A stretch of 64,000 bases of DNA from Chromatiales bacterium (GTDB taxonomy: Bacteria > Pseudomonadota > Gammaproteobacteria > Steroidobacterales > GCA-2729495). The number at the start of each line of letters is the position of its first letter. Position 1 is the stretch's first letter. The notes beneath the pieces are model-generated. The model made no database searches. It was given only the letters and a program-made list of their open reading frames with translations, and was not told the origin of the DNA. Location: positions 62,001 to 126,000 of the forward strand of contig JAEUQA010000067.1 of NCBI GenBank assembly GCA_016789845.1. The letters run 5' to 3'. A program made the position numbers and the translations under genes. Shown piece after piece: positions 18,335-27,805 of this stretch.

Positions 18335-19897
18335 GTGTGTGGCATCGTCGGCATCGTCGGCCATCGGCCTGTCAATCAGGCCATCTATGATGCGCTGACC
18401 GTCCTCCAGCACCGCGGGCAGGATGCCGCCGGCATCATGACCGATTCGAACGGCACGCTCTGCACCCGCAAGAAGAACGGCCTGGTCAGCGACGTGTTCC
18501 AGCAGCGGCACATGGAGGAACTGCGGGGCAACGTCGGCATCGGCCACTGCCGGTACCCCACGGCAGGCACACTGAATTCATCCGAGGCCCAGCCGTTCTA
18601 CGTGAACTCCCCCTATGGCATCGGCCTTGCGCACAACGGCAATCTCACGAATTCCGATGAACTGAAGGAACTGCTGGTCCAGCAGGACCGGCGTCACCTG
18701 AATACGGGTTCCGACACCGAGGCGCTGCTGAACGTCTTCGCCCACGAACTGCAATGCCAGAACATCGAGAGCCTCACGCCAGCGGCCATCTTCGCCGCCG
18801 TGGCCGCCGTGCACCGCCGCTGCCGGGGCGGGTACGCGGTCGTGGCGCTGGTCATCGGCTACGGCATCGTCGCGTTCCGCGACCCGCACGGCATCCGCCC
18901 GCTGGTGATGGGCCGCCGCGAGACCGGGGGCGGCGTCGAGCACATGGTCGCCTCCGAGAGCGTCGCGATGGATGCCCTCGATTTCGAGGTGGTGCGCGAC
19001 ATCCTGCCCGGCGAGGCGGTCATCATCGAGGGTGATGGCACCCTGCACAGCCAGCAGTGCGGCGCCCGGCGCGGTTACACCCCCTGCATTTTCGAGTACG
19101 TCTACTTCGCGCGCCCCGATTCGATCATCGACAGGATTTCCGTCTACAAGTCCCGCCTGCGGATGGGGGAGCGGCTGGCCGACAAGATCCTCCGCGAGCG
19201 CCCGGACCACGACATCGACGTGGTAATCCCGATTCCCGATTCGAGCCGCACGAGCGCCCTCGAGGTCGCGCACCGGCTTGGCGTGAAGTACCGGGAGGGG
19301 TTCATCAAGAACCGCTACATCGGGCGAACGTTCATAATGCCTGGGCAGGACCAGCGCCGGCAGTCGGTTCGCCGCAAGCTGAATGCCATCGAGCTGGAGT
19401 TTCGCGACAAGAACGTCCTGCTGGTGGACGACTCCGTGGTGCGGGGGACGACATCCAAGCAGATCATCGAGATGGCGCGGGAGGCGGGCGCCCGGCGCGT
19501 CTACTTCGCCTCCGCCTCTCCGCCGGTCCGTTACCCCAACGTTTATGGCATCGACATGCCGGCGGCCAGTGAGCTGGTCGCCCACGGCCGGACCGAGCAG
19601 CAGGTCCAGGAGTTCATCGGCGCCGACTGGCTCATCTATCAGGACCTCGACGACCTCATCCGGGCCGTGCGTTACGACAATGGCGACATCACGCACTTCG
19701 ACACGTCATGCTTCTCGGGGCACTACGTCACGGGCGACGTCAGCCCCGAGTATCTCGCGCACCTCGAGCAGGAACGCTCCGATCGGGCAAAGAGCCAGAG
19801 GGAGGGCAGGAAGCGTCGCGGACCCGTCGAGTTCCGCGACCCGGAGGGCGGCGGCGTGGCACCGCTGACGCCCGGTCCCCGCGTCCGCGCCGGTTAG
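18335..19897 (+). CDS. purF: Amidophosphoribosyltransferase
   Basis: 520 residues from a GTG start. Processing leaves the nucleophilic cysteine at the N-terminus (start M-CGIVGIVG), which hydrolyses glutamine in the Ntn domain. The C-terminal phosphoribosyltransferase domain carries the PRPP loop [17 protein letters not shown]. It makes 5-phosphoribosylamine, the first committed step of purine synthesis. It starts 1 bp after cvpA. Its last codons are followed immediately by the reading frame of a kinase fusion, whose start codon is unclear. Confidence 0.97.
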   Translation: MCGIVGIVGHRPVNQAIYDALTVLQHRGQDAAGIMTDSNGTLCTRKKNGLVSDVFQQRHMEELRGNVGIGHCRYPTAGTLNSSEAQPFYVNSPYGIGLAHNGNLTNSDELKELLVQQDRRHLNTGSDTEALLNVFAHELQCQNIESLTPAAIFAAVAAVHRRCRGGYAVVALVIGYGIVAFRDPHGIRPLVMGRRETGGGVEHMVASESVAMDALDFEVVRDILPGEAVIIEGDGTLHSQQCGARRGYTPCIFEYVYFARPDSIIDRISVYKSRLRMGERLADKILRERPDHDIDVVIPIPDSSRTSALEVAHRLGVKYREGFIKNRYIGRTFIMPGQDQRRQSVRRKLNAIELEFRDKNVLLVDDSVVRGTTSKQIIEMAREAGARRVYFASASPPVRYPNVYGIDMPAASELVAHGRTEQQVQEFIGADWLIYQDLDDLIRAVRYDNGDITHFDTSCFSGHYVTGDVSPEYLAHLEQERSDRAKSQREGRKRRGPVEFRDPEGGGVAPLTPGPRVRAG

Positions 19898-19902
19898 CAA
19901 CC

Positions 19903-21117
19903 CTGCTCAAGTTCCTCATCATCGATGACCACGCCGACTATCGTCGGCTCCTCTCGCACCATGTGGCCACACGCTGGCCCGACGCGGTGATCCGCGAGTA
20001 TGACCCGCTGCTGTCAGGCCGCCTCCCGGAGGCGTTCTCCGGTGCCGGCAATGACGTGATCCTGCTCGGGCATCCCTGCGGCCGCGGCGACGCAGTGGAC
20101 TGGGTGAGGCAGTTCCGCGCGCTGCCGCGCTTTCCGCCAGTCGTCGTCATTGGCAGCGGCGACGAGCGGCAGGTCGTGGCGGCCATCAAGGCGGGCGCCG
20201 ACGACTACGTGGGCAAGCCCGGTCTCAGCAATGCCCGTCTCGTGGAGGCCATCGAGGGAGCGCTGAAGGCGCCGGCGCGGGCCGCAGTGAGCAATGGCCC
20301 GGCCGACCCGTCAATGAACGGCAGCCGAGATCCCATTCCGCGCAACTACGAGATCGTGCGCAAGCTCGCCCACGGCGAGATTGCCACGGTCTACCTGGCC
20401 CGCCAGCGCAATTCCGACCAGCAGCTCGTGCTGAAAGTCCTGCACCAGGTCGCCGACTCGTCCACGGGGAAGATCCTGGACCGCTTCCTCCGGGAGTACG
20501 AACTCATTGCGCGCCTCGATCACCCCAACGTGGTGCGGATCCACGATTTCGGCGTGGCGGACGATCACGCCTACATTGCCATGGAGTACTGCGGCGGAGG
20601 CAGCCTCAAGAGGCGCATCGGTGCCGGCATGGACCGGTACGAGGCCTATCGCCTGATGCGGGATATTGCCGGCGCGCTGGGCGTCCTGCATGCCGCCGGG
20701 ATCCTGCACCGGGACCTTAAGCCCACCAACGTGCTGTTTCGCGATGATGGCTCGCTCGCACTGATCGACTTTGGCCTGGCCAAGCAGGTGGCATTGCAGG
20801 CCGAGGTCACGGGCGCCGGTGCGATCTTCGGCACCCCCTATTACATGAGCCCGGAGCAGGGGCACGGCGAGGCTGTCGACGTGCGCGGCGACATCTACAG
20901 CCTCGGCGTGATCTTCTACGAAATGTTGACCGGAGCGAAGCCGTTCGACGGCGACACCGCCATGGCCGTGATCATCAAGCACCGGCAGGCGCCGGTGCCT
21001 GGGTTGCCCACCTCCCTGCGGGAGTTCCAGCCCCTCATCCAGCGCATGCTGGCCAAGCAGCCCGCCGAGCGCTTCCAGGACGTCCAGGAACTGCTTGCCT
21101 GGCAGCCTGCCGTCTGA
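19903..21117 (+). CDS. Receiver-like domain fused to Ser/Thr protein kinase
   Basis: About 404 residues. Residues ~3-120 resemble a response-regulator receiver (FLIIDDHADY; Lys105 in VGKPG), but the phospho-acceptor position reads ILLGHPCG, with Gly56 where Asp is expected, so phosphorylation is unlikely. Residues ~140-400 are a Hanks-type kinase with intact catalytic motifs: HRDLKPTN, LIDFGLAK, GTPYYMSPEQ and the VLKVLHQ lysine. No ATG, GTG or TTG is available in frame between the purF end and the receiver; CTG at 19903 is the most plausible start, unless translation begins inside purF at 19708. No membrane segment is seen, so the kinase is cytoplasmic. Its target is not indicated. Confidence 0.8.
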   Translation: MLKFLIIDDHADYRRLLSHHVATRWPDAVIREYDPLLSGRLPEAFSGAGNDVILLGHPCGRGDAVDWVRQFRALPRFPPVVVIGSGDERQVVAAIKAGADDYVGKPGLSNARLVEAIEGALKAPARAAVSNGPADPSMNGSRDPIPRNYEIVRKLAHGEIATVYLARQRNSDQQLVLKVLHQVADSSTGKILDRFLREYELIARLDHPNVVRIHDFGVADDHAYIAMEYCGGGSLKRRIGAGMDRYEAYRLMRDIAGALGVLHAAGILHRDLKPTNVLFRDDGSLALIDFGLAKQVALQAEVTGAGAIFGTPYYMSPEQGHGEAVDVRGDIYSLGVIFYEMLTGAKPFDGDTAMAVIIKHRQAPVPGLPTSLREFQPLIQRMLAKQPAERFQDVQELLAWQPAV

Positions 21118-21126
21118 GCAGGACTG

Positions 21127-21852
21127 TCAGCCGAACGCGAGCGTGCGGAGTTCGGGGCCGGCAGCCGCCCATTGCAGCACGCTGCCCTGGGTGTACCAGT
21201 CACCGAGCACGATGCGGCGCGCCGATCGTCCGTCGACTTCGAGCGCATGGACGGCCGGCCGGTGGGTGTGGCCGTGAATCAGGAGCTCGCTGCCGTGCCG
21301 GCGCAGGGCGTCCGTCACCGCGGACTGGCTGACGTCCATGATGGCCGCAGGCTTGCCGGCGTTGGCCGCCCTGCTGCGGCGCCTTGCCCAGGCGGCAAGG
21401 TCGGTGCGAAGCGGGGCCGGCAGGCGCAGGTAGAGCGCCTGGACGCCTGGGCGGTGCACCAGGCGCCGGTAACGCTGGTAGGCGTGGTCGTCGGTGCAGA
21501 GCGTGTCGCCGTGCATCAGCAATGCGCGGGTTCCGCCGACGTCCACCAGGGCCTCGTCCGGCAGGAGGATGGCACCGGTTTCTGCCGCGAAGCGCTGGCC
21601 GACGAGAAAGTCACGGTTTCCGCGCAGGAAGCCGCAGCTGCGGCCAGTGCCCGTATAACGGCGCAGGGCCGCCAGGATCGCCTGCTCGTGGGGGCCGGCC
21701 GCATCGTCGCCGGTCCACGCCTCGAAGAGATCGCCGAGGATGTACAGGGTGCCAGCATCACGAGCCTGGCCCGCGAGAAAGCGGAGGAAGCAGTCGGTGG
21801 CGGCGGGCCTGGAGGCGTCGAGGTGGAGGTCGGAGACGAAGAGCGTCGTCAT
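21127..21852 (-). CDS. lpxH: UDP-2,3-diacylglucosamine diphosphatase
   Basis: 241 residues. A calcineurin-type metallophosphoesterase with the LpxH motif series: FVSDLHLD, LGDLFEAWTGDD, RGNRDFLVG, LMHGDTLCTDD and HGHTHRPA. It hydrolyses UDP-2,3-diacylglucosamine to lipid X in lipid A synthesis, peripheral to the inner membrane. Its start overlaps the cyclophilin stop by 4 bp, so the two form an operon with folD upstream. The kinase gene converges on it with only 9 bp between. Confidence 0.95.
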   Translation of the reverse strand: MTTLFVSDLHLDASRPAATDCFLRFLAGQARDAGTLYILGDLFEAWTGDDAAGPHEQAILAALRRYTGTGRSCGFLRGNRDFLVGQRFAAETGAILLPDEALVDVGGTRALLMHGDTLCTDDHAYQRYRRLVHRPGVQALYLRLPAPLRTDLAAWARRRSRAANAGKPAAIMDVSQSAVTDALRRHGSELLIHGHTHRPAVHALEVDGRSARRIVLGDWYTQGSVLQWAAAGPELRTLAFG

Positions 21853-22430
21853 CTCGCAACGGGGGTCTTCAGCACGGTGATCTTACGGATGACCACCGGT
21901 TCCACCGGCACATCCTGCATGCCGGCCTTGTTGCCCGTCACCCGGTGGCCGATCTCATCGACGATGTCGAGGCCCTGGACGACCTCCCCGAACACGGCAT
22001 AGCCCCAGCGCGTGGGCTTCGGATCGAGCGCAAGGTTGTCCGCGAGGTTGACGTAGAACTGCGAGTCAGCGGAATGCGGTTCGGCCGTGCGCGCCATGGC
22101 CACGGAGCCACGCTTGTTGGACAGGCCATTGCCGGATTCGTTGACGAGTGCCGGGCGGGGCGGCTTGAGCGTCATGTCAGGCGTGTAGCCGCCACCCTGG
22201 ATCACGAAGCCATTCACGACCCGGTGAAAGATGGTGCCGTCGTAGAAGCCGTCATTCACGTACTTCAGGAAGTTCGCGACGGTCAGCGGCGCCCGGACCT
22301 CGTCGAGCTGCATGACGAAATCGCCGGCTGACGTCTCGACCTTCACCTGCGTGGGCCCCGCCGCGATAGCAGGCCCGGCAGCGGCGAAGGCGAGGCCGAG
22401 TGCGAGGACAAGACGTCTGCTGAAAGCCAT
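21849..22430 (-). CDS. ppiA: Periplasmic cyclophilin-type peptidyl-prolyl isomerase
   Basis: 193 residues with a signal peptide (MAFSRRLVLALGLAFAAAGPAIA) and a single cyclophilin domain. The segment DGTIFHRVVNGFVIQGGGY is the catalytic signature with the key arginine. It should accelerate proline cis-trans isomerisation in the periplasm, like E. coli PpiA. Being secreted sets it apart from cytoplasmic PpiB, which commonly sits next to lpxH; here the neighbour position is kept but the copy has an export signal. Confidence 0.9.
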   Translation of the reverse strand: MAFSRRLVLALGLAFAAAGPAIAAGPTQVKVETSAGDFVMQLDEVRAPLTVANFLKYVNDGFYDGTIFHRVVNGFVIQGGGYTPDMTLKPPRPALVNESGNGLSNKRGSVAMARTAEPHSADSQFYVNLADNLALDPKPTRWGYAVFGEVVQGLDIVDEIGHRVTGNKAGMQDVPVEPVVIRKITVLKTPVAR

Positions 22431-22454
22431 GATGAGTTTCCAATGCGGTGGGCG

Positions 22455-23342
22455 CTAGCCGCCCGTATCGAGTTCCCGGGCCTGCAGGAGGGCGGGTCCT
22501 GAGATCGCGGCGGTCAGCGTGTTTTCCAGCAGCATGGCGATGGTCATGGGGCCCACGCCCCCCGGAACCGGGGTGATCCAGCCGGCCCGCGTGCGGGCTT
22601 CGTCGAAAACCACGTCTCCGGCAAGCTTTCCGTTGGCCAGGCGGCTGATACCGATGTCGAGCACGACAGCGCCCGGCTTCACCCAGGCGCCGGGGATCAG
22701 CCCCGCCTTGCCCACTGCAACTGCGAGGATATCCGCCTCGCCAATGTGCCGCTGAAGTTCCTTCGTGAAGCGGTGGCAGACCGTGATGGTGGCGCCGGCC
22801 AGCAGCAGTTCCAGCGCCAGCGGCCTGCCAACATGGTTCGAGGCCCCGACGACCACGGCGTGCTGGCCCTTGACCGGCACGCCGATGTGGCGGAGGAGGG
22901 TCATCACGCCATAGGGCGTGGCGGGGCGTAGTACCGGGATCCGCTGGCAGAGCCGCCCCACGGTGTAGGGGTGAAAGCCGTCCACGTCCTTGACGGGATC
23001 GATGCGCTCGATGACGGCGATCTCGCTGATGTGCGGCGGGAGGGGCAGCTGCACCAGGATGCCGTCGATCTCCGGATCGGCGTTCAGCCGGTCGATCAGG
23101 GCCAGGATCTCGGCTTCCCCGGTCGTTACCGGCAGGTCGTAGTCGCGCGACATGATGCCCACTTCGTTGCAGGCCATCCGCTTGTTGCGGACGTAGATCC
23201 TCGATGCCGGATCTTCGCCGACGAGGACCACGGCCAGGCCGGGGGGGCGGTGGCCGGCCTGCTGCCGGTCAGCGATCCGCCGGCGCAATGCGCCGCGGAG
23301 TTCACTGGCGATGGTTTTGCCGTCAATCAGGCGGGCTGTCAT
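22455..23342 (-). CDS. folD: Methylenetetrahydrofolate dehydrogenase / cyclohydrolase
   Basis: 295 residues from the ATG at 23342, which has AAGGTG upstream; a longer frame to 23402 is less likely. FolD interconverts 5,10-methylene-, methenyl- and 10-formyl-tetrahydrofolate. Conserved segments include the [14 protein letters not shown] substrate site with the catalytic lysine, the GILVQLPLP block and the [15 protein letters not shown]-terminal signature. It leads a minus-strand group with the cyclophilin and lpxH. Promoter-like TTGACG lies just upstream at 23374 but points toward the tRNAs. Confidence 0.96.
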   Translation of the reverse strand: MTARLIDGKTIASELRGALRRRIADRQQAGHRPPGLAVVLVGEDPASRIYVRNKRMACNEVGIMSRDYDLPVTTGEAEILALIDRLNADPEIDGILVQLPLPPHISEIAVIERIDPVKDVDGFHPYTVGRLCQRIPVLRPATPYGVMTLLRHIGVPVKGQHAVVVGASNHVGRPLALELLLAGATITVCHRFTKELQRHIGEADILAVAVGKAGLIPGAWVKPGAVVLDIGISRLANGKLAGDVVFDEARTRAGWITPVPGGVGPMTIAMLLENTLTAAISGPALLQARELDTGG

Positions 23343-23442
23343 GGCGGCCGACACCTTAGCACGGGGCGCCAAATTGACGCTGTCCCCTCCGGTCCTTATC
23401 ATCGCGACCCCGATCAGTGCCCCGTCGCGCCGGCCAGACAGC

Positions 23443-23448
23443 TATAAT
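23443..23448 (+). promoter_or_regulatory. -10 element of the tRNA cluster promoter
   Basis: A perfect TATAAT stands 20 bp before tRNA-Pro and is followed by the GC-rich discriminator GGCCCCGCC, typical of stable-RNA promoters under stringent control. No good -35 hexamer is visible at 17 bp. It probably serves tRNA-Pro, -Arg, -His and -Lys. Confidence 0.6.
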
Positions 23449-23467
23449 GGCCCCGCCTGGATCAGTT

Positions 23468-23544
23468 CGGGGCATGGCGCAGTCTGGTAGCGCATCTGCT
23501 TTGGGAGCAGAGGGTCGGCGGTTCGAATCCGTCTGCCCCGACCA
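23468..23544 (+). tRNA. tRNA-Pro (anticodon TGG)
   Basis: 77 nt including the encoded CCA. The acceptor arm CGGGGCA pairs with TGCCCCG, the T arm contains GGTTCGAATCC, and the anticodon loop CTTTGGGAG places TGG at positions 34-36. First of four closely spaced tRNAs. Confidence 0.97.
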
Positions 23545-23567
23545 TCCGGCCCCTGTTGGGAAGCGGA

Positions 23568-23644
23568 GCGCCTGTAGCTCAACCGGACAGAGCACCGGCC
23601 TTCTAAGCCGGGGGCTGCAGGTTCGAGTCCTGCCAGGCGCGCCA
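23568..23644 (+). tRNA. tRNA-Arg (anticodon TCT)
   Basis: 77 nt including CCA. Acceptor arm GCGCCTG pairs with CAGGCGC; the anticodon loop CCTTCTAAG gives TCT, reading the AGA/AGG codons that are rare in this GC-rich genome. It lies 23 bp after tRNA-Pro. Confidence 0.97.
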
Positions 23645-23661
23645 TAACGAGACCGGTCAAT

Positions 23662-23738
23662 GGTGGGCGTAGCTCAGTTGGTAGAGCACCGGATTGTGAT
23701 TCCGGTGGTCGTGGGTTCGAGCCCCATCGTCCACCCCA
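23662..23738 (+). tRNA. tRNA-His (anticodon GTG)
   Basis: 77 nt including the extra G at position -1 and the encoded CCA. The -1 G faces the discriminator C, the identity feature of tRNA-His. Anticodon loop ATTGTGATT gives GTG. The acceptor stem contains one G-U pair. Confidence 0.96.
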
Positions 23739-23740
23739 AC

Positions 23741-23774
23741 TTCGTGCCGTGCCTGGTTTCGTGCCGTGCGTGGT
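23741..23774 (+). repeat. 17-bp tandem repeat between tRNA-His and tRNA-Lys
   Basis: TTCGTGCCGTGCCTGGT at 23741-23757 is followed directly by TTCGTGCCGTGCGTGGT at 23758-23774, one mismatch in 17. It starts 3 bp after tRNA-His and leads straight into a REP-like palindrome. It may be a scar of slippage or of insertion beside a tRNA. Confidence 0.8.
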
Positions 23775-23800
23775 GTAGGAGCGCCTTCAGGCGCGGCATT
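23775..23800 (+). repeat. REP-like palindrome (GTAGGAGCG type)
   Basis: GTAGGAGCGCCTTCAGGCGC begins here: a GTAGGAG head followed by a GCGCC-TTCA-GGCGC hairpin, closely resembling the REP elements of pseudomonads and xanthomonads that are mobilised by RAYT transposases. It sits between tRNA-His and tRNA-Lys. Only one copy is seen in the window and no RAYT gene. Confidence 0.6.
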
Positions 23801-23805
23801 GCGAC

Positions 23806-23881
23806 GGGTCGTTAGCTCAATTGGTAGAGCAGTGGACTCTTAATCCATTGGTTGTAGGTTCAAGTCCTACACGGCCCACCA
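23806..23881 (+). tRNA. tRNA-Lys (anticodon CTT)
   Basis: 76 nt including CCA. Acceptor GGGTCGT pairs with ACGGCCC with one wobble pair. The anticodon loop CTCTTAA gives CTT, which decodes AAG, the favoured lysine codon here. The following 258 bp to tRNA-Leu hold no gene I can support, only the tRNA-Leu promoter. Confidence 0.95.
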
Positions 23882-24101
23882 CCTCCGGTTCCCCGGACGC
23901 TTCCCTTCCCGCCGCCCGCCGCCCGGCGCCTTGGCGACTGACGGGCGGGCAACCCGACAAGCGGGTTTCTGAATAGCTTCTAAAGACTTGTAATATATGA
24001 ATTACTGTCTCTGCCCTGGGTTGGCAGGGAGGGCGCTGGGGCGATCCGGCCAGGGAGTGCGCCAACGAGTGCCAGGCCCCGGTGCGGCGGAAGCCGTCCG
24101 G

Positions 24102-24107
24102 TATAAT
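24102..24107 (+). promoter_or_regulatory. -10 element of tRNA-Leu
   Basis: TATAAT followed by the GC-rich discriminator GCCCTGCGC, 33 bp before tRNA-Leu. No clear -35 element is seen. The layout matches the promoter in front of tRNA-Pro. Confidence 0.55.
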
Positions 24108-24139
24108 GCCCTGCGCAAAGCCGCTTCAAGACCCCACGC

Positions 24140-24224
24140 GCGAAAGTGGCGGAACTGGTAGACGCGCAGGATTTAGGTTCCTGTGGGGCAACCCGTGAGA
24201 GTTCGAGTCTCTCCTTTCGCACCA
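24140..24224 (+). tRNA. tRNA-Leu (anticodon TAG)
   Basis: 85 nt including CCA, with the long variable arm of class II tRNAs. Acceptor GCGAAAG pairs with CTTTCGC; anticodon loop ATTTAGGT gives TAG. It lies 70 bp before the tig start, a linkage also found in other gammaproteobacteria. Confidence 0.96.
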
Positions 24225-24293
24225 CGGACCGGGTCGGGTGCCATAAAGCACAGGTAATTGGGAATGCAGACTGTTCAGGAAGTCGGGAGTGCC

Positions 24294-25601
24294 ATGGAGG
24301 AGTTGCAGGTTTCACTGGAGGCCGGTGCAGGGCTGGAGCGGCGATTGCAGGTTCGGGTGCCCGCGAAGCGCATCGAGCGCGAGGTGGAGGGCCGCCTCCG
24401 CTCCGTGAGCCGGACAGCCAACCTCAAGGGCTATCGGCCCGGCAAGGTCCCTGAAAAGGTCATCCGCCAGCGCTTCGGTGAGCAGATTCGCCGGGAGGTC
24501 CTGCAGGACATCATCCAGTCCACCTACGGCGAGGCGTTGAGCCGTCAACAGCTGCGGCCTGCGGGGGAGCCCCAGATCGAAGCGGGTCCCGATGCGGGCG
24601 CTGGCGGCGCAGACTTCGCCTATACGGCCAGCTTCGAGGTGTTTCCCGAGTTCACGGTCCGGGGAATCGATACCGTCGCCATCACCCGTCCCGAGCCGGC
24701 GTTCGACGACGCCGACCTCGAGTTCATTGCCGATAACCTGAGGCGGCAGCGCAGCCACTGGCACGTTGCCGATCGTGAAGCGCGGCCCGGTGACCGGGTT
24801 GTCGTGGATTTCCAGGGGCGACTGAACGGTGCTCCGATGCCGGGCGGCGTCGGCGAGAAAGTCACCGTCGAGCTTGGCGCCGGGCGCATGGTCGAGGACT
24901 TCGAGAAGCAGCTGGTCGGCGTCAGGGCGGGCGATGCGAAGGAAATCAGGGTGCAGTTTCCGCTGGATTACCCCAACCGGGAGCTCGCCGGGCAGACTGC
25001 CGATTTCAGCGTCCAGGTTGGTGAGGTTTCCGCCCAGCACCTTCCGGAGGTCGACGAGGAGTTCATCCGGGCCTTTGGCGTGGAGAGTGGCAGCAAGGAG
25101 GACTTCCTCCGGGACCTGCGCGAGATCATGGGCGACGAGTTTGCCGGCCGCGCCCGGGCGGACGTCAAGCGCCAGCTGCTGGAGCAGCTCCTGCAGGCGA
25201 ATCCGATCGACATCCCGGTAATCCTGGTCGAGCAGGAAGCCACATCCCTGCAGTCCGATGCCATGCGAAACCTCGGCGTCTCCGATCCGGCCCAGGCCCC
25301 GGCACTCGAGTCCTTCCGCCAGACGGCGGAACGTCGGGTGCGCCTCGGCCTGCTCATCGGTGCCCTGATCCGCGAGCAGGAGCTGGTCGTCGACCGGGAG
25401 AAGGTCCGGGAACGTATCGAGCAGCTGTCCCGCGGCTATGACAAGCCCGACGAGATTCGCAAGCTTTACTACCAGACGGCACAACTCCTCACCCAGGTCG
25501 AAAACTCCGTGCTCGAAGAGCAGGTAGTCGACTGGCTGGCGGGCCGGGCTGCCGTTACGCCGAAGCCGACGACGTTTCGCGCACTGGTCGCTGGCCAGTG
25601 A
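24294..25601 (+). CDS. tig: Trigger factor, ribosome-associated chaperone
   Basis: 435 residues from the ATG at 24294, which has GGGAG at the right distance and gives the usual N-terminus ([18 protein letters not shown]); in-frame starts at 24258 and 24264 are possible. The ribosome-binding signature appears as [17 protein letters not shown], followed by the FKBP-type isomerase domain ([14 protein letters not shown], ~residues 155-240) and the helical C-terminal chaperone domain. It binds L23 at the exit tunnel and shields nascent chains. clpP follows. Confidence 0.96.
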   Translation: MEELQVSLEAGAGLERRLQVRVPAKRIEREVEGRLRSVSRTANLKGYRPGKVPEKVIRQRFGEQIRREVLQDIIQSTYGEALSRQQLRPAGEPQIEAGPDAGAGGADFAYTASFEVFPEFTVRGIDTVAITRPEPAFDDADLEFIADNLRRQRSHWHVADREARPGDRVVVDFQGRLNGAPMPGGVGEKVTVELGAGRMVEDFEKQLVGVRAGDAKEIRVQFPLDYPNRELAGQTADFSVQVGEVSAQHLPEVDEEFIRAFGVESGSKEDFLRDLREIMGDEFAGRARADVKRQLLEQLLQANPIDIPVILVEQEATSLQSDAMRNLGVSDPAQAPALESFRQTAERRVRLGLLIGALIREQELVVDREKVRERIEQLSRGYDKPDEIRKLYYQTAQLLTQVENSVLEEQVVDWLAGRAAVTPKPTTFRALVAGQ

Positions 25602-25639
25602 GCCATCGCGTCAACTCAACCGCAACAGGGACGGCAAGC

Positions 25640-26263
25640 ATGGATACGGAAACCAGGGCCCTCGGTCTCGTGCCGATGGTCATCGAGCAGACGGCGCGCG
25701 GTGAGCGGGCCTATGACATCTATTCGCGACTGCTGAAGGAGCGCGTCATCTTCGTCGTGGGCCCGGTGGAAGACCACATGGCGAATCTGGTGGTGGCCCA
25801 GCTGCTGTTCCTCGAGTCCGAGAATCCGGACAAGGACATCCATCTTTACATCAACTCGCCCGGTGGCGTCGTCACTTCGGGACTCTCGATCTACGACACC
25901 ATGCAGTTCATCAAGCCCGACGTGAGCACCATCTGCGTCGGCCAGGCCGCCAGCATGGGTGCCGTGCTGCTGGCCGGTGGTGCAAAGGGCAAGCGCTTTT
26001 GCCTGCCGCATTCCCGCATGATGATCCACCAGCCCCTTGGCGGCTTCCAGGGCCAGGCATCGGATATCGATATCCACGCGAAGGAAATCCTGCTGGTGCG
26101 GGAGCGCCTCAACCGGATTCTGGCAGCGCATACGGGCCAGTCCCTGGAACAGGTGGGTCAGGATACCGACCGGGATCGCTTCATGAGTGGCGCGGATGCC
26201 GTGGCCTATGGCCTGATCGACAGTGTGCTGGAGCGCCGCGGAGAGACCAGGAAGGGATCCTGA
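25640..26263 (+). CDS. clpP: ATP-dependent Clp protease proteolytic subunit
   Basis: 207 residues from the ATG at 25640, the same length as E. coli ClpP; a GTG at 25598 overlapping the tig stop would add 14. The catalytic triad is visible: Ser105 in [11 protein letters not shown], His in [13 protein letters not shown], and Asp in [15 protein letters not shown]. The tetradecameric barrel degrades substrates threaded by ClpX, encoded next. The N-terminal propeptide is short (before the conserved LVPMVIEQT). Confidence 0.97.
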   Translation: MDTETRALGLVPMVIEQTARGERAYDIYSRLLKERVIFVVGPVEDHMANLVVAQLLFLESENPDKDIHLYINSPGGVVTSGLSIYDTMQFIKPDVSTICVGQAASMGAVLLAGGAKGKRFCLPHSRMMIHQPLGGFQGQASDIDIHAKEILLVRERLNRILAAHTGQSLEQVGQDTDRDRFMSGADAVAYGLIDSVLERRGETRKGS

Positions 26264-26307
26264 ACCGCCTCGCGATGTGAACTGCTCGCGGTAAACGACT
26301 AGGGATT

Positions 26308-26337
26308 TTGCACGCCGCGCTCAACGCGTGCTATATG
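26308..26337 (+). promoter_or_regulatory. Putative clpX promoter
   Basis: TTGCAC at 26308-26313 and TATATG at 26332-26337, 18-bp spacer, about 50 bp upstream of clpX. It would let clpX be expressed apart from clpP. I do not see a good sigma-32 site here. Confidence 0.5.
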
Positions 26338-26386
26338 TTAGATGAAGCTCCCGTGACGGGCTTCACGGCAGGAGAAACCGGCAGCC

Positions 26387-27703
<1,317 letters not shown>

Positions 27704-27805
27704 GCTGTCGTGACGGCAACCCGAAAGTGGCGCAGCGCCATCTGCGCTAGTCTGCTGCCCGCCCGCCCCGGAGACGACGTGGCGGGACTCTGATCCAAGG
27801 AGAGA

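Noticed and set aside
23443..24224. Integration site of a genomic island at the tRNA genes
   Set aside because: No integrase gene, no direct repeat of a tRNA 3' end and no foreign-looking genes follow; the flanking genes keep ancestral order.
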